This document shows positions 36,078 to 43,793 of a stretch of DNA of 64,000 nt, in pieces. Under the pieces are notes generated by a model that was not told the DNA's origin, did not search any database, and saw only the letters and a list, made by a program, of their open reading frames with translations. Location of the stretch: assembly GCA_965216105.1 (NCBI GenBank), contig OZ244147.1:2914001-2978000 (forward strand), given 5' to 3'. Each line of letters starts with the position of its first letter. Position 1 is the first letter of the stretch. Source of the stretch: JAALLB01 sp017643495. GTDB lineage: Bacteria; Pseudomonadota; Alphaproteobacteria; Rhizobiales; Rhizobiaceae. The position numbers were made by a program, and so were the translations under genes.

Positions 36078-36763
36078 GCATGTTTTCCTTGCGATTCTGA
36101 CTTTCTCTCAAACTGCCATTTGCAATAAAGCCAGGCAATCACTGCACCGGCCAATTGTGCGAGTACAAATGCACCAACATGGGCAGGGGCAATACCTGAA
36201 AAGGTGTTTGAAAGTGAACGGGCGATCGTGACTGCAGGGTTTGCAAATGAAGTTGATGCAGTAAACCAGTAGGCGGCAGTAATATACAGACCGACAGCAA
36301 GTGGCACGGCCCCGGCTCTTGCCTTCAGCGTACCAAGGATGGTGACGACAAGGCCGAAAGTGGCAACCATTTCTGCAAACCACTGGGGACTTCCGGTCCT
36401 TGCCTTTTGCGAGAATTGCAGCATGTCGACCTCGAACATCAAATGGGCAACAAAGACACCGAGAATGCCGCCTGCTATCTGCGCCAACACGTAAATCAAC
36501 GAAAGATGGCCGGAAATTTCCTTTTTGAGCCGGAATACCAACGTGACAGCAGGATTGAAATGGGCACCGGACACAGGTCCAAGCATTGTGATCAGGACAT
36601 AAAGGATTGCACCGGTCGGAATGGTATTGCCCATCAGGGCAACAGCCACATTACCGCCAGCCAGATTTTCCGCCATTATGCCGGAACCCACCACTGTCGC
36701 CAGAAGAAAGGCGGTGCCGGTAAATTCTGCGGCGACCTTTTGCGCTGTCGAAATTTCTGACAT
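36074..36763 (-). CDS. aqpS: Aquaglyceroporin, AqpS-like arsenite channel
   Basis: 229 residues from the second of two close ATGs, at 36763, which sits six bases after AGGAA (an ATG at 36769 has no room for a ribosome site). A MIP-family channel with two NPA motifs (HFNPAVTL and FANPAVTI) and several hydrophobic helices. In Sinorhizobium, AqpS next to arsC lets arsenite leak out, replacing a pump. The gene order aqpS-arsC and their overlap match that use. No arsR gene is seen beside it; a Pho-type half site faces it instead. Confidence 0.88.
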   Translation of the reverse strand: MSEISTAQKVAAEFTGTAFLLATVVGSGIMAENLAGGNVAVALMGNTIPTGAILYVLITMLGPVSGAHFNPAVTLVFRLKKEISGHLSLIYVLAQIAGGILGVFVAHLMFEVDMLQFSQKARTGSPQWFAEMVATFGLVVTILGTLKARAGAVPLAVGLYITAAYWFTASTSFANPAVTIARSLSNTFSGIAPAHVGAFVLAQLAGAVIAWLYCKWQFERKSESQGKHA

Positions 36764-36848
36764 TGTCATTTCCTGCAATGTACCTGACAAACAGGACATC
36801 CCGTCTTGCGAGGCCACACGACCAAGTGTGTTCGCCTAACCGCATTAC

Positions 36849-36866
36849 ATGACAGTTTGATGAATT
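36849..36866 (-). promoter_or_regulatory. Possible Pho box facing aqpS-arsC
   Basis: Read on the minus strand, AATTCAT-N4-CTGTCAT: one perfect and one partial (4 of 7) PhoB half-site at the normal 11-bp spacing, about 85 bp upstream of aqpS. Confidence 0.35.
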
Positions 36867-36909
36867 ACGCAGCCAAATTGTCCACTGCCCGGGATTGGTT
36901 GCCAAAATT

Positions 36910-36938
36910 CCTTCATCGAACTGTCACCGTACAGTCAT
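36910..36938 (+). promoter_or_regulatory. Triple Pho-box repeat upstream of btaA
   Basis: CCTTCAT-cgaa-CTGTCAC-cgta-CAGTCAT: three 7-bp units spaced 11 bp apart. The two right-hand units match the PhoB consensus at 6 of 7 positions each. The ATG at 36937 lies inside the last unit. Confidence 0.6.
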
Positions 36939-37020
36939 GTCCCAAAGCTACGAACAGATACCCGGTTCACACCAAGCTTTCCGTGAAGCGGAACGGTTCA
37001 ACCAGCATTCGGACATTCAA

Positions 37021-38262
37021 GTGACTGATATTCCTGCTCCAGAAACAACCACAAATTCAACCAGACATTCCGGCTCGCTGATCAGCAAGGCCCAGGCAGG
37101 GCACGGCCTTGCTGAGCGGATGTTTACATGGATGTTCAAGGGGCTGGTTTACCCCCAGATTTGGGAGGACCCGGAAGTCGACATGGAGGCGCTTGCCATC
37201 CAGCCGGATACCAGGATCATTACGATTACGTCCGGGGGATGCAACATGCTGTCCTATCTGACAGCCGATCCGAAAGAGATAATTGCAGTTGATCTCAACA
37301 CGGCGCACATAGCCCTTTCAAAACTGAAAGTGGAAGGCGTGCGCCGCCTGCCGAATTACGGTGTTTTCTACCGTTTCTTTGCAGAAGCAAACGAGAAGGC
37401 AAACCTTGCGGCATACAAGCGGTTCCTCAAGGGGAACATCGACAGGAATGTTGAAGCATACTGGGAACAGAGAGACATGTTCCGGCGCAAGCGCATTACC
37501 CTGTTTTCTCGGGATCTCTACCAGCACGGTTTGCTGGGATACTTTATTTGGGCCGGACACCTGATTGCCCGTGCCTACGGCGTCAACCTGCAGGAAATCA
37601 CCCAGACCAGTTCGCGTGAGGAACAGCGCAGCTTCTTCGAAAAACGCCTGGCTCCACTGTTCGACAAGCGGGTCGTCAGGTGGATGACTTCCAAGAAGGT
37701 TTCACTTTACGGTCTCGGCATTCCGCCGATGCAATACGAGGCACTGGCGTCAGCCGGCAACGGACGCATGTCGGAAGTGCTGAAGCAACGTCTTGAGAAC
37801 CTTGCCTGCAATTTTGACCTTTCGGAAAACTACTTCGCATGGCAGGCATTCGGCAAACGTTATGGAGGTGGTCCATCAGGGCCACTTCCCCCTTACCTGA
37901 AAGAAGCAAATTTTGCCCAAATCCGTGAACGGTCCGACCGGATCAGCATCGAGAATGTTTCCTTTACGGAACGGCTCAAAAGAGAGCCGGACAATTCAAT
38001 GGGCGGATATGTTCTGCTGGATGCCCAGGACTGGATGAATGACAACCAGCTCAATGAGCTGTGGAACGAGATTACCCGGACAGCTGCCCCGGGAGCGCGT
38101 GTGATTTTCCGCACTGCGGCAGAACCAACACTCCTGCCCGGCCGGGTGGCTGACAATATCCTCAAGCAGTGGGACTACCGCATGGAGGAATCGCTCGCAT
38201 TTCATGCCAGAGACCGGTCATCGATTTACGGCGGATTTCATCTCTACGTTTTCAGGGGTTGA
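37021..38262 (+). CDS. btaA: Diacylglycerol 3-amino-3-carboxypropyltransferase (DUF3419)
   Basis: 413 residues from GTG 37021. The frame is open back to 36895 and an ATG stands at 36937, but that ATG is inside a Pho-box repeat, and the shorter product matches the length of known BtaA (about 415). DUF3419 features: VYPQIWEDPEVD, ITSGGCNMLSYL (S-adenosylmethionine-binding), and the C-terminal TAAEPTLLPGR. BtaA moves the aminocarboxypropyl group of SAM to diacylglycerol, making the head-group precursor of the betaine lipid DGTS. It is coupled to btaB, 3 bp apart. Confidence 0.87.
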   Translation: MTDIPAPETTTNSTRHSGSLISKAQAGHGLAERMFTWMFKGLVYPQIWEDPEVDMEALAIQPDTRIITITSGGCNMLSYLTADPKEIIAVDLNTAHIALSKLKVEGVRRLPNYGVFYRFFAEANEKANLAAYKRFLKGNIDRNVEAYWEQRDMFRRKRITLFSRDLYQHGLLGYFIWAGHLIARAYGVNLQEITQTSSREEQRSFFEKRLAPLFDKRVVRWMTSKKVSLYGLGIPPMQYEALASAGNGRMSEVLKQRLENLACNFDLSENYFAWQAFGKRYGGGPSGPLPPYLKEANFAQIRERSDRISIENVSFTERLKREPDNSMGGYVLLDAQDWMNDNQLNELWNEITRTAAPGARVIFRTAAEPTLLPGRVADNILKQWDYRMEESLAFHARDRSSIYGGFHLYVFRG

Positions 38263-38265
38263 GCA

Positions 38266-38913
38266 GTGACCGGCAACATGGCCCATGCGAAGCTCATGGA
38301 TGGCGTTTATGCCCGGCAACGCCATATCTATGACCTGACCAGAAAATACTATTTGCTGGGGCGGGACCGTGCAATCAGCGAACTTACCCCACCATCAGGA
38401 GGACATGTACTGGAAATCGGTTGCGGCACCGGACGCAACCTGATCATCGCGGCAAGACAGTATCCGGATGTTACATTTCACGGGCTGGATATCTCATCTG
38501 AAATGCTCTCCACCGCCCGCTCCTCCATCGCAAAGGCAGGCCTGTCCGAGCGTATCAGGCTGGCTTGTGCTGACGCTGCCCGGTTTGATGCCGGAGAACT
38601 GTTTGGCCGCCAGACATTTGACGCCGTGCTGATGTCCTACACCCTGTCCATGATCCCTCCATGGGATCAGGCGCTGCAAAAGGGAATCAGTGTACTGTCG
38701 GATAACGGCAAGCTGGTCTTTGTTGATTTCTGGGATCAATCTGGCCTGCCCGGATGGTCACGTCTCGTGTTGCGAAAATGGCTCGACCTGTTTCATGTAG
38801 CGCCACGTGAGGGGCTTGGAGAGGTTGCCCACGATTTTGCCATGCAACAAGGCCGCAACTGCCTGTTCGATCCGCTCTATCGCGGCTATGCCTGTCTGGG
38901 CACAATCAGGTGA
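38266..38913 (+). CDS. btaB: Betaine-lipid N-methyltransferase
   Basis: 215 residues from a GTG at 38266, three bases after btaA, with an AGGGG site at 38254-38258; the ATG at 38278 is too far from it. A class I SAM methyltransferase: motif I HVLEIGCGTGRNLIIAA and PPWDQAL/DNGKLVFVDFWD. It methylates the amine three times to finish DGTS. BtaA plus BtaB is the complete two-gene pathway. Confidence 0.88.
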   Translation: MTGNMAHAKLMDGVYARQRHIYDLTRKYYLLGRDRAISELTPPSGGHVLEIGCGTGRNLIIAARQYPDVTFHGLDISSEMLSTARSSIAKAGLSERIRLACADAARFDAGELFGRQTFDAVLMSYTLSMIPPWDQALQKGISVLSDNGKLVFVDFWDQSGLPGWSRLVLRKWLDLFHVAPREGLGEVAHDFAMQQGRNCLFDPLYRGYACLGTIR

Positions 38914-38934
38914 CCCGCGAAGCACGCAACCACG

Positions 38935-39567
38935 TCACTCTTTCACAGGCGCATCGACCGGGTCCAGCACAAGCAACAACCTGGTTTCTCCTCTCCCTTC
39001 AATTGGTGGAGAACGGTGGAGCAGTCCGGACTTCGGGTTTTCCGGCCACAATGTGCCACGCAACATCATCACTGAGCCTGTTGGTACAGTGAACACACGG
39101 CGCGGTTCTTCACCATCAGTTGAGATTCCGTATTGTGTGCCCGTCCCCCTGTACGTACAGACGAGGCGTGCCGTCACGGCATCGATATGAAACTTCCGGC
39201 ATGCATTCGTGTTTATGACATCAAACCGAAGTTGAAGGTAAGGCGTCGGTACTATGCTGGCAAAGATGTCAGCAAGTGCCACAACATCGTCAATAAACAC
39301 CTTGCGTTCACCGCCATCAGGTGTCCCGCATGAATCACAGATTTGACCAACAACTTCACGCACGTTTTGACGTGGCAGGACAACACGAGCCTTCGGCAAA
39401 TGTTCGGGCTGCAATCCGTCGATCCATGGTTGAAAACCCGGAACCGGATTGCGCCGCCAGATAGCAGCAGCACTGCCCGGTTTGTGAATAACGGACAGGC
39501 CTTCGGCAGTATCGGTTATGCCGACCCCGACTGCGGCATCCCTGACTGTTTCCCGAACAAAAGTCAT
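38935..39567 (-). CDS. DUF1826 domain protein
   Basis: 210 residues covering the DUF1826 family throughout. Conserved features include RFDVINTNACRKFHIDAVTARLVCTYRGTGT and the PTGSVMMLRGTLWPE segment. It looks like a soluble double-stranded beta-helix protein (the FH-D and later H hint at a metal site, but this is only inference). Its start overlaps the COG0523 GTPase stop by four bases, a conserved partnership. Function unknown; context suggests a role in metal shortage. Confidence 0.85.
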   Translation of the reverse strand: MTFVRETVRDAAVGVGITDTAEGLSVIHKPGSAAAIWRRNPVPGFQPWIDGLQPEHLPKARVVLPRQNVREVVGQICDSCGTPDGGERKVFIDDVVALADIFASIVPTPYLQLRFDVINTNACRKFHIDAVTARLVCTYRGTGTQYGISTDGEEPRRVFTVPTGSVMMLRGTLWPENPKSGLLHRSPPIEGRGETRLLLVLDPVDAPVKE

Positions 39568-40775
39568 GCGGCTTGCTCTTTACGTCTCCAGTCGGGAAAG
39601 GGATCCGGGTAGTCGGGCAGTTCTTCAATACTTGATGCCTCGGTTACAGGAACCAGACAATCATCAAGTCGCGCCTTCAATGACATCCAGTCAATCCCGG
39701 AACCAATGAAAACAATTTCCTGCCGCCGGTCTCCCCAGGGCTCCTGCCAATGCGCCTGAAGGTATGAGCGTCCGGCTTCATGGGTGGGTCGGCGTTCTTC
39801 GGGAACACTTGCCCACCAGATCCCGAGCGGGAATACTGACGACAGCGCTCCAGCCAGAGAAAACTCAGCCACCCAATCAGGACGTGTGGCCAGCCAGAAA
39901 TGTCCCTTTGCCCGGATCACTCCCGGCATTTCTCCATTCAGAACCTCAGCGACTTTCTCCGGAACAAATGGTTGCCGGGCCCGGTAGACATAGGACGCAA
40001 CCCCATATTCCTCGGTTTCCGGAACATGGTCTGCAAATCCGTAAAGCTCCTTCGCCCACATCGGATGTTCATGGGCCTTTTCAAAATCAAACAGGCCTGT
40101 ATCCAGAATCGCTTCGGCCGGAACATCGGAATGGTCGGCTTCGATGATCCGCGCATCCGCATTCAAACTGCGAATGATCTTGCGTGCGGCATCCACACGA
40201 TCGGCCCCTGCATCACTCACCTTGTTGAGAATCACAACATCGGCAAACTCGATCTGGTCTGTCAGCAGGTGTACGAGCGTGCGTTCATCCTCTTCCCCAA
40301 GCGTCTCTCCCCGGTCATGGAGGAAATCATGTGATGCGTAATCCCTGAGCAGGTTTACGGCATCAACAACCGTGACCATCGTGTCGATACGGGATACATC
40401 TGACAAACTGGCGCCAGCCTCATCACGAAAGTCGAATGTTGCTGCCACCGGCAGAGGTTCCGAAATGCCGGTGGATTCAATCAGGAGATAGTCAAACCGC
40501 CCCTCGCCTGCCAGACGACGCACTTCTTTCAACAAGTCATCACGCAATGTGCAGCAAATACAACCGTTAGACATTTCAACAAGCGTTTCATCAGTACGGC
40601 TCAGTTCCGTGTCTGCCCGAACAAGGTCAATATCGATATTGACCTCGGACATGTCGTTTACGATCACCGCTACACGACGGCCTTCGCGATTGTTCAGAAC
40701 ACGGTTGAGCAATGTGGTCTTTCCGGCACCCAGAAATCCGGAAAGCACCGTGACAGGAAGACGGGGATCAGACAT
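39564..40775 (-). CDS. COG0523 family GTP-binding metal chaperone (ZigA/CobW-like)
   Basis: 403 residues. G1 Walker A GFLGAGKTTLLN near residues 13-24, the metal-binding CxCC motif in NGCICCTLRDD, Walker B-like LLIESTGISEP, and NKVS for guanine recognition. A C-terminal CobW domain is present (about 270-390). COG0523 proteins use GTP to place zinc or other metals in client enzymes. The pairing with DUF1826 and a divergent Rrf2 regulator points to a zinc or iron-stress role. The regulatory region holds twin palindromes. Confidence 0.9.
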   Translation of the reverse strand: MSDPRLPVTVLSGFLGAGKTTLLNRVLNNREGRRVAVIVNDMSEVNIDIDLVRADTELSRTDETLVEMSNGCICCTLRDDLLKEVRRLAGEGRFDYLLIESTGISEPLPVAATFDFRDEAGASLSDVSRIDTMVTVVDAVNLLRDYASHDFLHDRGETLGEEDERTLVHLLTDQIEFADVVILNKVSDAGADRVDAARKIIRSLNADARIIEADHSDVPAEAILDTGLFDFEKAHEHPMWAKELYGFADHVPETEEYGVASYVYRARQPFVPEKVAEVLNGEMPGVIRAKGHFWLATRPDWVAEFSLAGALSSVFPLGIWWASVPEERRPTHEAGRSYLQAHWQEPWGDRRQEIVFIGSGIDWMSLKARLDDCLVPVTEASSIEELPDYPDPFPDWRRKEQAA

Positions 40776-40808
40776 AGATCATACCTCTGTACAAGAATTC
40801 GTTTTCAC

Positions 40809-40825
40809 GTAACTGACACAGTTAC
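40809..40825. promoter_or_regulatory. Palindromic operator, copy 1
   Basis: GTAACTGACACAGTTAC: GTAAC-N7-GTTAC, with 7-bp perfect arms, in the divergent region between the GTPase and the Rrf2 regulator genes. Confidence 0.6.
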
Positions 40826-40834
40826 TAGAGTGAT

Positions 40835-40851
40835 GCAACTATAATTGTTAC
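40835..40851. promoter_or_regulatory. Palindromic operator, copy 2
   Basis: GCAACTATAATTGTTAC: the same GNAAC-N7-GTTAC pattern, centred 26 bp from copy 1. It also has an AT-rich core, so a Zur-type site is an alternative. Confidence 0.55.
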
Positions 40852-40879
40852 ATGAAATGGCAATGGAAGGGATCAACAG

Positions 40880-41290
40880 ATGAAACGCAACAGCCGCCTG
40901 TCTCTTGCTTTGCACACGCTCGGCCACATGGCGGCAGAGCCTAAACAGTGGAAGACTTCAGCTGACATTGCCGCACATGCCGGGACCAACCCCGTTGTTG
41001 TCCGCCGTGTTTTGGGACCATTGCGCAAAGCCGGGTTATTGGTCTCCGAAAAGGGACATTCAGGAGGATGGAAACTGGCCCGTTCTCCGCAAGAAATCAC
41101 GCTTGCAGATGTGTATCTTGCCCTTGATGAACGCCTGATCGCGCCGGATGACCCGCATGCAAACCATCATTGTTCCATCGAGCATGCCTTGCATGAACAA
41201 GTCTCGAAAGTGCTGGAAGGTATTGAACAGGAACTGGTTGAACGCTTTGCAACCACGTCGATAGCCGATGTTCAGAAAATGAAATACTGA
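40880..41290 (+). CDS. Rrf2 family transcriptional regulator
   Basis: 136 residues: a winged helix-turn-helix with recognition region SADIAAHAGTNPVVVRRVLGPLRKAGLL (about 27-55) and KGHSGGWKLA wing. Only one cysteine is seen (HHCSIEH), so the three-cysteine iron-sulfur site of NsrR, IscR and RirA is lacking; histidines around it (HANHHC) could hold a metal. It is divergent from the COG0523-DUF1826 pair and probably regulates itself and them through the twin palindromes. Confidence 0.9.
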   Translation: MKRNSRLSLALHTLGHMAAEPKQWKTSADIAAHAGTNPVVVRRVLGPLRKAGLLVSEKGHSGGWKLARSPQEITLADVYLALDERLIAPDDPHANHHCSIEHALHEQVSKVLEGIEQELVERFATTSIADVQKMKY

Positions 41291-41441
41291 ACCGCAATAT
41301 TCCCAGTCCCGGCACACGCGCTCAATGCCTGTTTGAACACACTGGGCCTCAGTCACAGTTCTTGCGTAGCCGTCTGAAAGGCTACAGTTTGCTGCATGGC
41401 AGTGATGCGAAACGGGAATTTTGGGGGGATGGGCGACAGAG

Positions 41442-41516
41442 TGGCTGGGGTGGCAGGATTCGAACCTGCGCATGGCGATACCAAAAACCGCTGCCTTACC
41501 GCTTGGCTACACCCCA
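41442..41516 (-). tRNA. tRNA-Gln (anticodon UUG)
   Basis: 75 bases on the minus strand with encoded CCA. The acceptor stem TGGGGTG pairs with CACCCCA; the anticodon arm GCGGT-TTTTGGT-ATCGC gives anticodon TTG; the T arm contains GTTCGAATC. No overlap with flanking genes. Confidence 0.97.
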
Positions 41517-41724
41517 ACGCTGACGCACTCTATAGCGACAAGAGACGTCGGCTGCAACATTGTTTCTTTCCGAAACAAGGACATTTTTCACAACAGGTGG
41601 AGAATTGGTGCGGTCAAGCTTGCAACCCGAAAGGAATGACTGGCAGATAACCGGATTTCGCAACTTGCCGAACCAGAATTGAACGAATAGGTTGCGCCCA
41701 AATATCAACCGGGAACCTTTGTTC

Positions 41725-42564
41725 ATGCGTTTTGAAGGCACATCTTCCTACGTCGCTGCCGATGACCTCACTGTGGCAGTCAATGCAGCCATAGCCCTTG
41801 AGCGACCATTGCTCGTCAAGGGAGAGCCGGGCACGGGGAAAACCGAACTTGCAAAGCAGGTTGCCGCTTCTCTCAACCTGCCCCTGATCGAATGGCATGT
41901 GAAGTCCACAACCAAAGCCCAGCAAGGCCTGTACGAATATGATGCAGTTTCACGCCTGCGCGACAGCCAGCTCGGTGACGAACGGGTGCATGATGTGCGC
42001 AACTATATTCGCAAGGGGAAATTGTGGGAGGCGTTTGAAGCCAAAGAGAAAGTTGTTCTGCTGATAGACGAAATCGACAAGGCGGATATCGAGTTTCCGA
42101 ATGACCTGCTGCAGGAACTCGACCGGATGGAATTCCATGTTTACGAAACCAACGAGAATGTGAAAGCGGACAACCGGCCGATTGTCATCATCACGTCCAA
42201 CAACGAGAAAGAACTGCCCGATGCATTTCTGCGCCGCTGCTTCTTTCACTATATCAGCTTTCCTGAAACAGAGGTGCTTGAGCAGATTGTCGATGTTCAT
42301 TACCCCGGCATCAAGAAGAACCTGGTGCGTGAAGCGCTTACCCAGTTCTACGAAATCCGCGAAACACCCGGGCTCAAGAAAAAGCCCTCGACCTCTGAGG
42401 CACTGGACTGGATTCGCCTGCTCGTTGCCGACGAGATAGACGCCACGGATCTGCGCGGCGACGCCAGTGATGCCCTGCCCCGACTGCATGGAGCACTGCT
42501 GAAAAATGAGCAGGATGTCCACCTGTTGCAACGGCTGGCATTCATGGCCAAGCAAGGTCGCTGA
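41725..42564 (+). CDS. MoxR-family AAA+ ATPase
   Basis: 279 residues from the ATG at 41725. Walker A KGEPGTGKT (33-40), Walker B LLIDEIDKAD, and sensor ITSNNEKELPDAFLRRC. MoxR proteins act as chaperones together with vWA proteins to assemble or activate metalloenzymes. The usual vWA partner is not directly adjacent here: metA lies between, and the vWA gene is at 43794. Confidence 0.92.
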   Translation: MRFEGTSSYVAADDLTVAVNAAIALERPLLVKGEPGTGKTELAKQVAASLNLPLIEWHVKSTTKAQQGLYEYDAVSRLRDSQLGDERVHDVRNYIRKGKLWEAFEAKEKVVLLIDEIDKADIEFPNDLLQELDRMEFHVYETNENVKADNRPIVIITSNNEKELPDAFLRRCFFHYISFPETEVLEQIVDVHYPGIKKNLVREALTQFYEIRETPGLKKKPSTSEALDWIRLLVADEIDATDLRGDASDALPRLHGALLKNEQDVHLLQRLAFMAKQGR

Positions 42565-42611
42565 CCGGTCGTATCCGCGCGTTCAGGGGATCGAGCTGAG
42601 ATGATTCGCAT

Positions 42612-42636
42612 TTGCGATCACAAAAGATGATCGCAA
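42612..42636. repeat. Inverted repeat downstream of moxR
   Basis: A perfect 9-bp stem TTGCGATCA / TGATCGCAA with a 7-nt loop, 48 bp after the moxR stop. No T tract follows. It may be a weak terminator or an mRNA 3' end structure. Confidence 0.4.
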
Positions 42637-42652
42637 GACCTGCCGGCGGGAT

Positions 42653-42680
42653 TTGACCCTGCCTGTCTGCCGGTATAATA
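42653..42680 (+). promoter_or_regulatory. Sigma-70 promoter of metA
   Basis: A -35 box TTGACC at 42653-42658 and a perfect -10 box TATAAT at 42675-42680, 16 bp apart. The predicted start near 42687 coincides with the first base of the riboswitch. Confidence 0.75.
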
Positions 42681-42686
42681 AATAGC

Positions 42687-42746
42687 GTTCCGTGGTGATT
42701 TGGCCATCCGGCTTGCAGCCACGTTAAACAACTCGCTAAAGAGGAA
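42687..42746 (+). ncRNA. SAM-II riboswitch (metA motif)
   Basis: The conserved elements occur in order: CGTGG (P1 5' half), GGTGATTTG, CGGCTTGCAGCCACG whose CCACG closes P1, GTTAAA, and GCTAAAGAGG at the 3' end. This is the SAM-II pseudoknot known upstream of metA in Rhizobiales. The 3' end overlaps the ribosome site AGAGG, so binding S-adenosylmethionine should block translation of metA. Confidence 0.92.
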
Positions 42747-42753
42747 ATTGCAC

Positions 42754-43677
42754 ATGCCTATTCGCATACCTGATGGTCTGCCCGCCGCTGCTACCCTTGA
42801 GCAGGAAGGGGTTCAACTTCTCAAGGAAACAGATGCCGGCAAGCAGGACATTCGTCCGCTGCAGATTGGCTTGCTCAACCTGATGCCGAACAAGATCAGG
42901 ACGGAAACCCAGATTGCCCGGCTAATTGGTGCAACGCCCCTTCAGGTCGAACTCACGCTGGTTCGTATCGGCAGCCACAAGGCCAAGAATACATCAGCTG
43001 ATCACTTGCTGGACTTCTACAACACCTGGGAAGAGATCAGGGACAGGAAGTTTGACGGCTTCATCATTACCGGAGCCCCGATAGAAACCCTGCCCTTTGA
43101 GGAAGTGAGATACTGGGATGAACTTTGCCGGATTTTTGACTGGACCCGGACAAATGTTCACTCCCTTCTCAATATCTGCTGGGGGGCAATGGCGGCAGCG
43201 CAGTATTTCCATGGCGTGCCCAAGTATAACCTGCCCAAAAAGGCTTTTGGCGTTTACCGACACAAGAACCTTGTGCCTGCTTCTCCCTATCTCAGCGGCT
43301 TTTCAGATGATTTCTCCATTCCCGTTTCCCGGTGGACGGAGGTACGCGCTGAAGACATCAAACCGGAAAGCGGGTTGAGACTGTTGATGGATTCCGAGGA
43401 AACCGGCCCCTGTTTCCTGCAGGAAGACCGGGGAAACAGGCTCTACATCTTCAACCACATAGAATACGATTCATCCTCGCTTGCCGAAGAATACCACCGT
43501 GACATATCCAAGGGTGAGCGTATCGAAATTCCGTTGAATTACTTCCCTTTCAACAATCCGGAAAATGAACCACTGAACCGCTGGCGCTCCCATGCCCACC
43601 TGTTGTTCGGCAACTGGATCAACCAGACCTATCAGACAACCCCCTTCAACATTGAAGAAATCGGGCTGAATGATTGA
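42754..43677 (+). CDS. metA: Homoserine O-acyltransferase MetA
   Basis: 307 residues from ATG 42754 (AGAGGAAA ribosome site at the riboswitch end). The MetA fold includes NLMPNKIRTETQIARLIG, a catalytic cysteine in LNICWGAMAA, and HxxxE-type residues in NHIEYD. It activates homoserine for methionine synthesis; alphaproteobacterial members of this family may use acetyl-CoA rather than succinyl-CoA, which the sequence here was not checked for. It is controlled by the upstream SAM-II element, and sits between moxR and its vWA partner. Confidence 0.94.
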   Translation: MPIRIPDGLPAAATLEQEGVQLLKETDAGKQDIRPLQIGLLNLMPNKIRTETQIARLIGATPLQVELTLVRIGSHKAKNTSADHLLDFYNTWEEIRDRKFDGFIITGAPIETLPFEEVRYWDELCRIFDWTRTNVHSLLNICWGAMAAAQYFHGVPKYNLPKKAFGVYRHKNLVPASPYLSGFSDDFSIPVSRWTEVRAEDIKPESGLRLLMDSEETGPCFLQEDRGNRLYIFNHIEYDSSSLAEEYHRDISKGERIEIPLNYFPFNNPENEPLNRWRSHAHLLFGNWINQTYQTTPFNIEEIGLND

Positions 43678-43793
43678 ACTTGATTTTGCGGGCTGGGACG
43701 GCCAGTTCTATCGGGCAATGCAACAGACAAAGCTTGCAGGCTATTACCGCATGCCGGTAGCATCAGGTTAGAATGAAACTGTAAGGTCCAACC

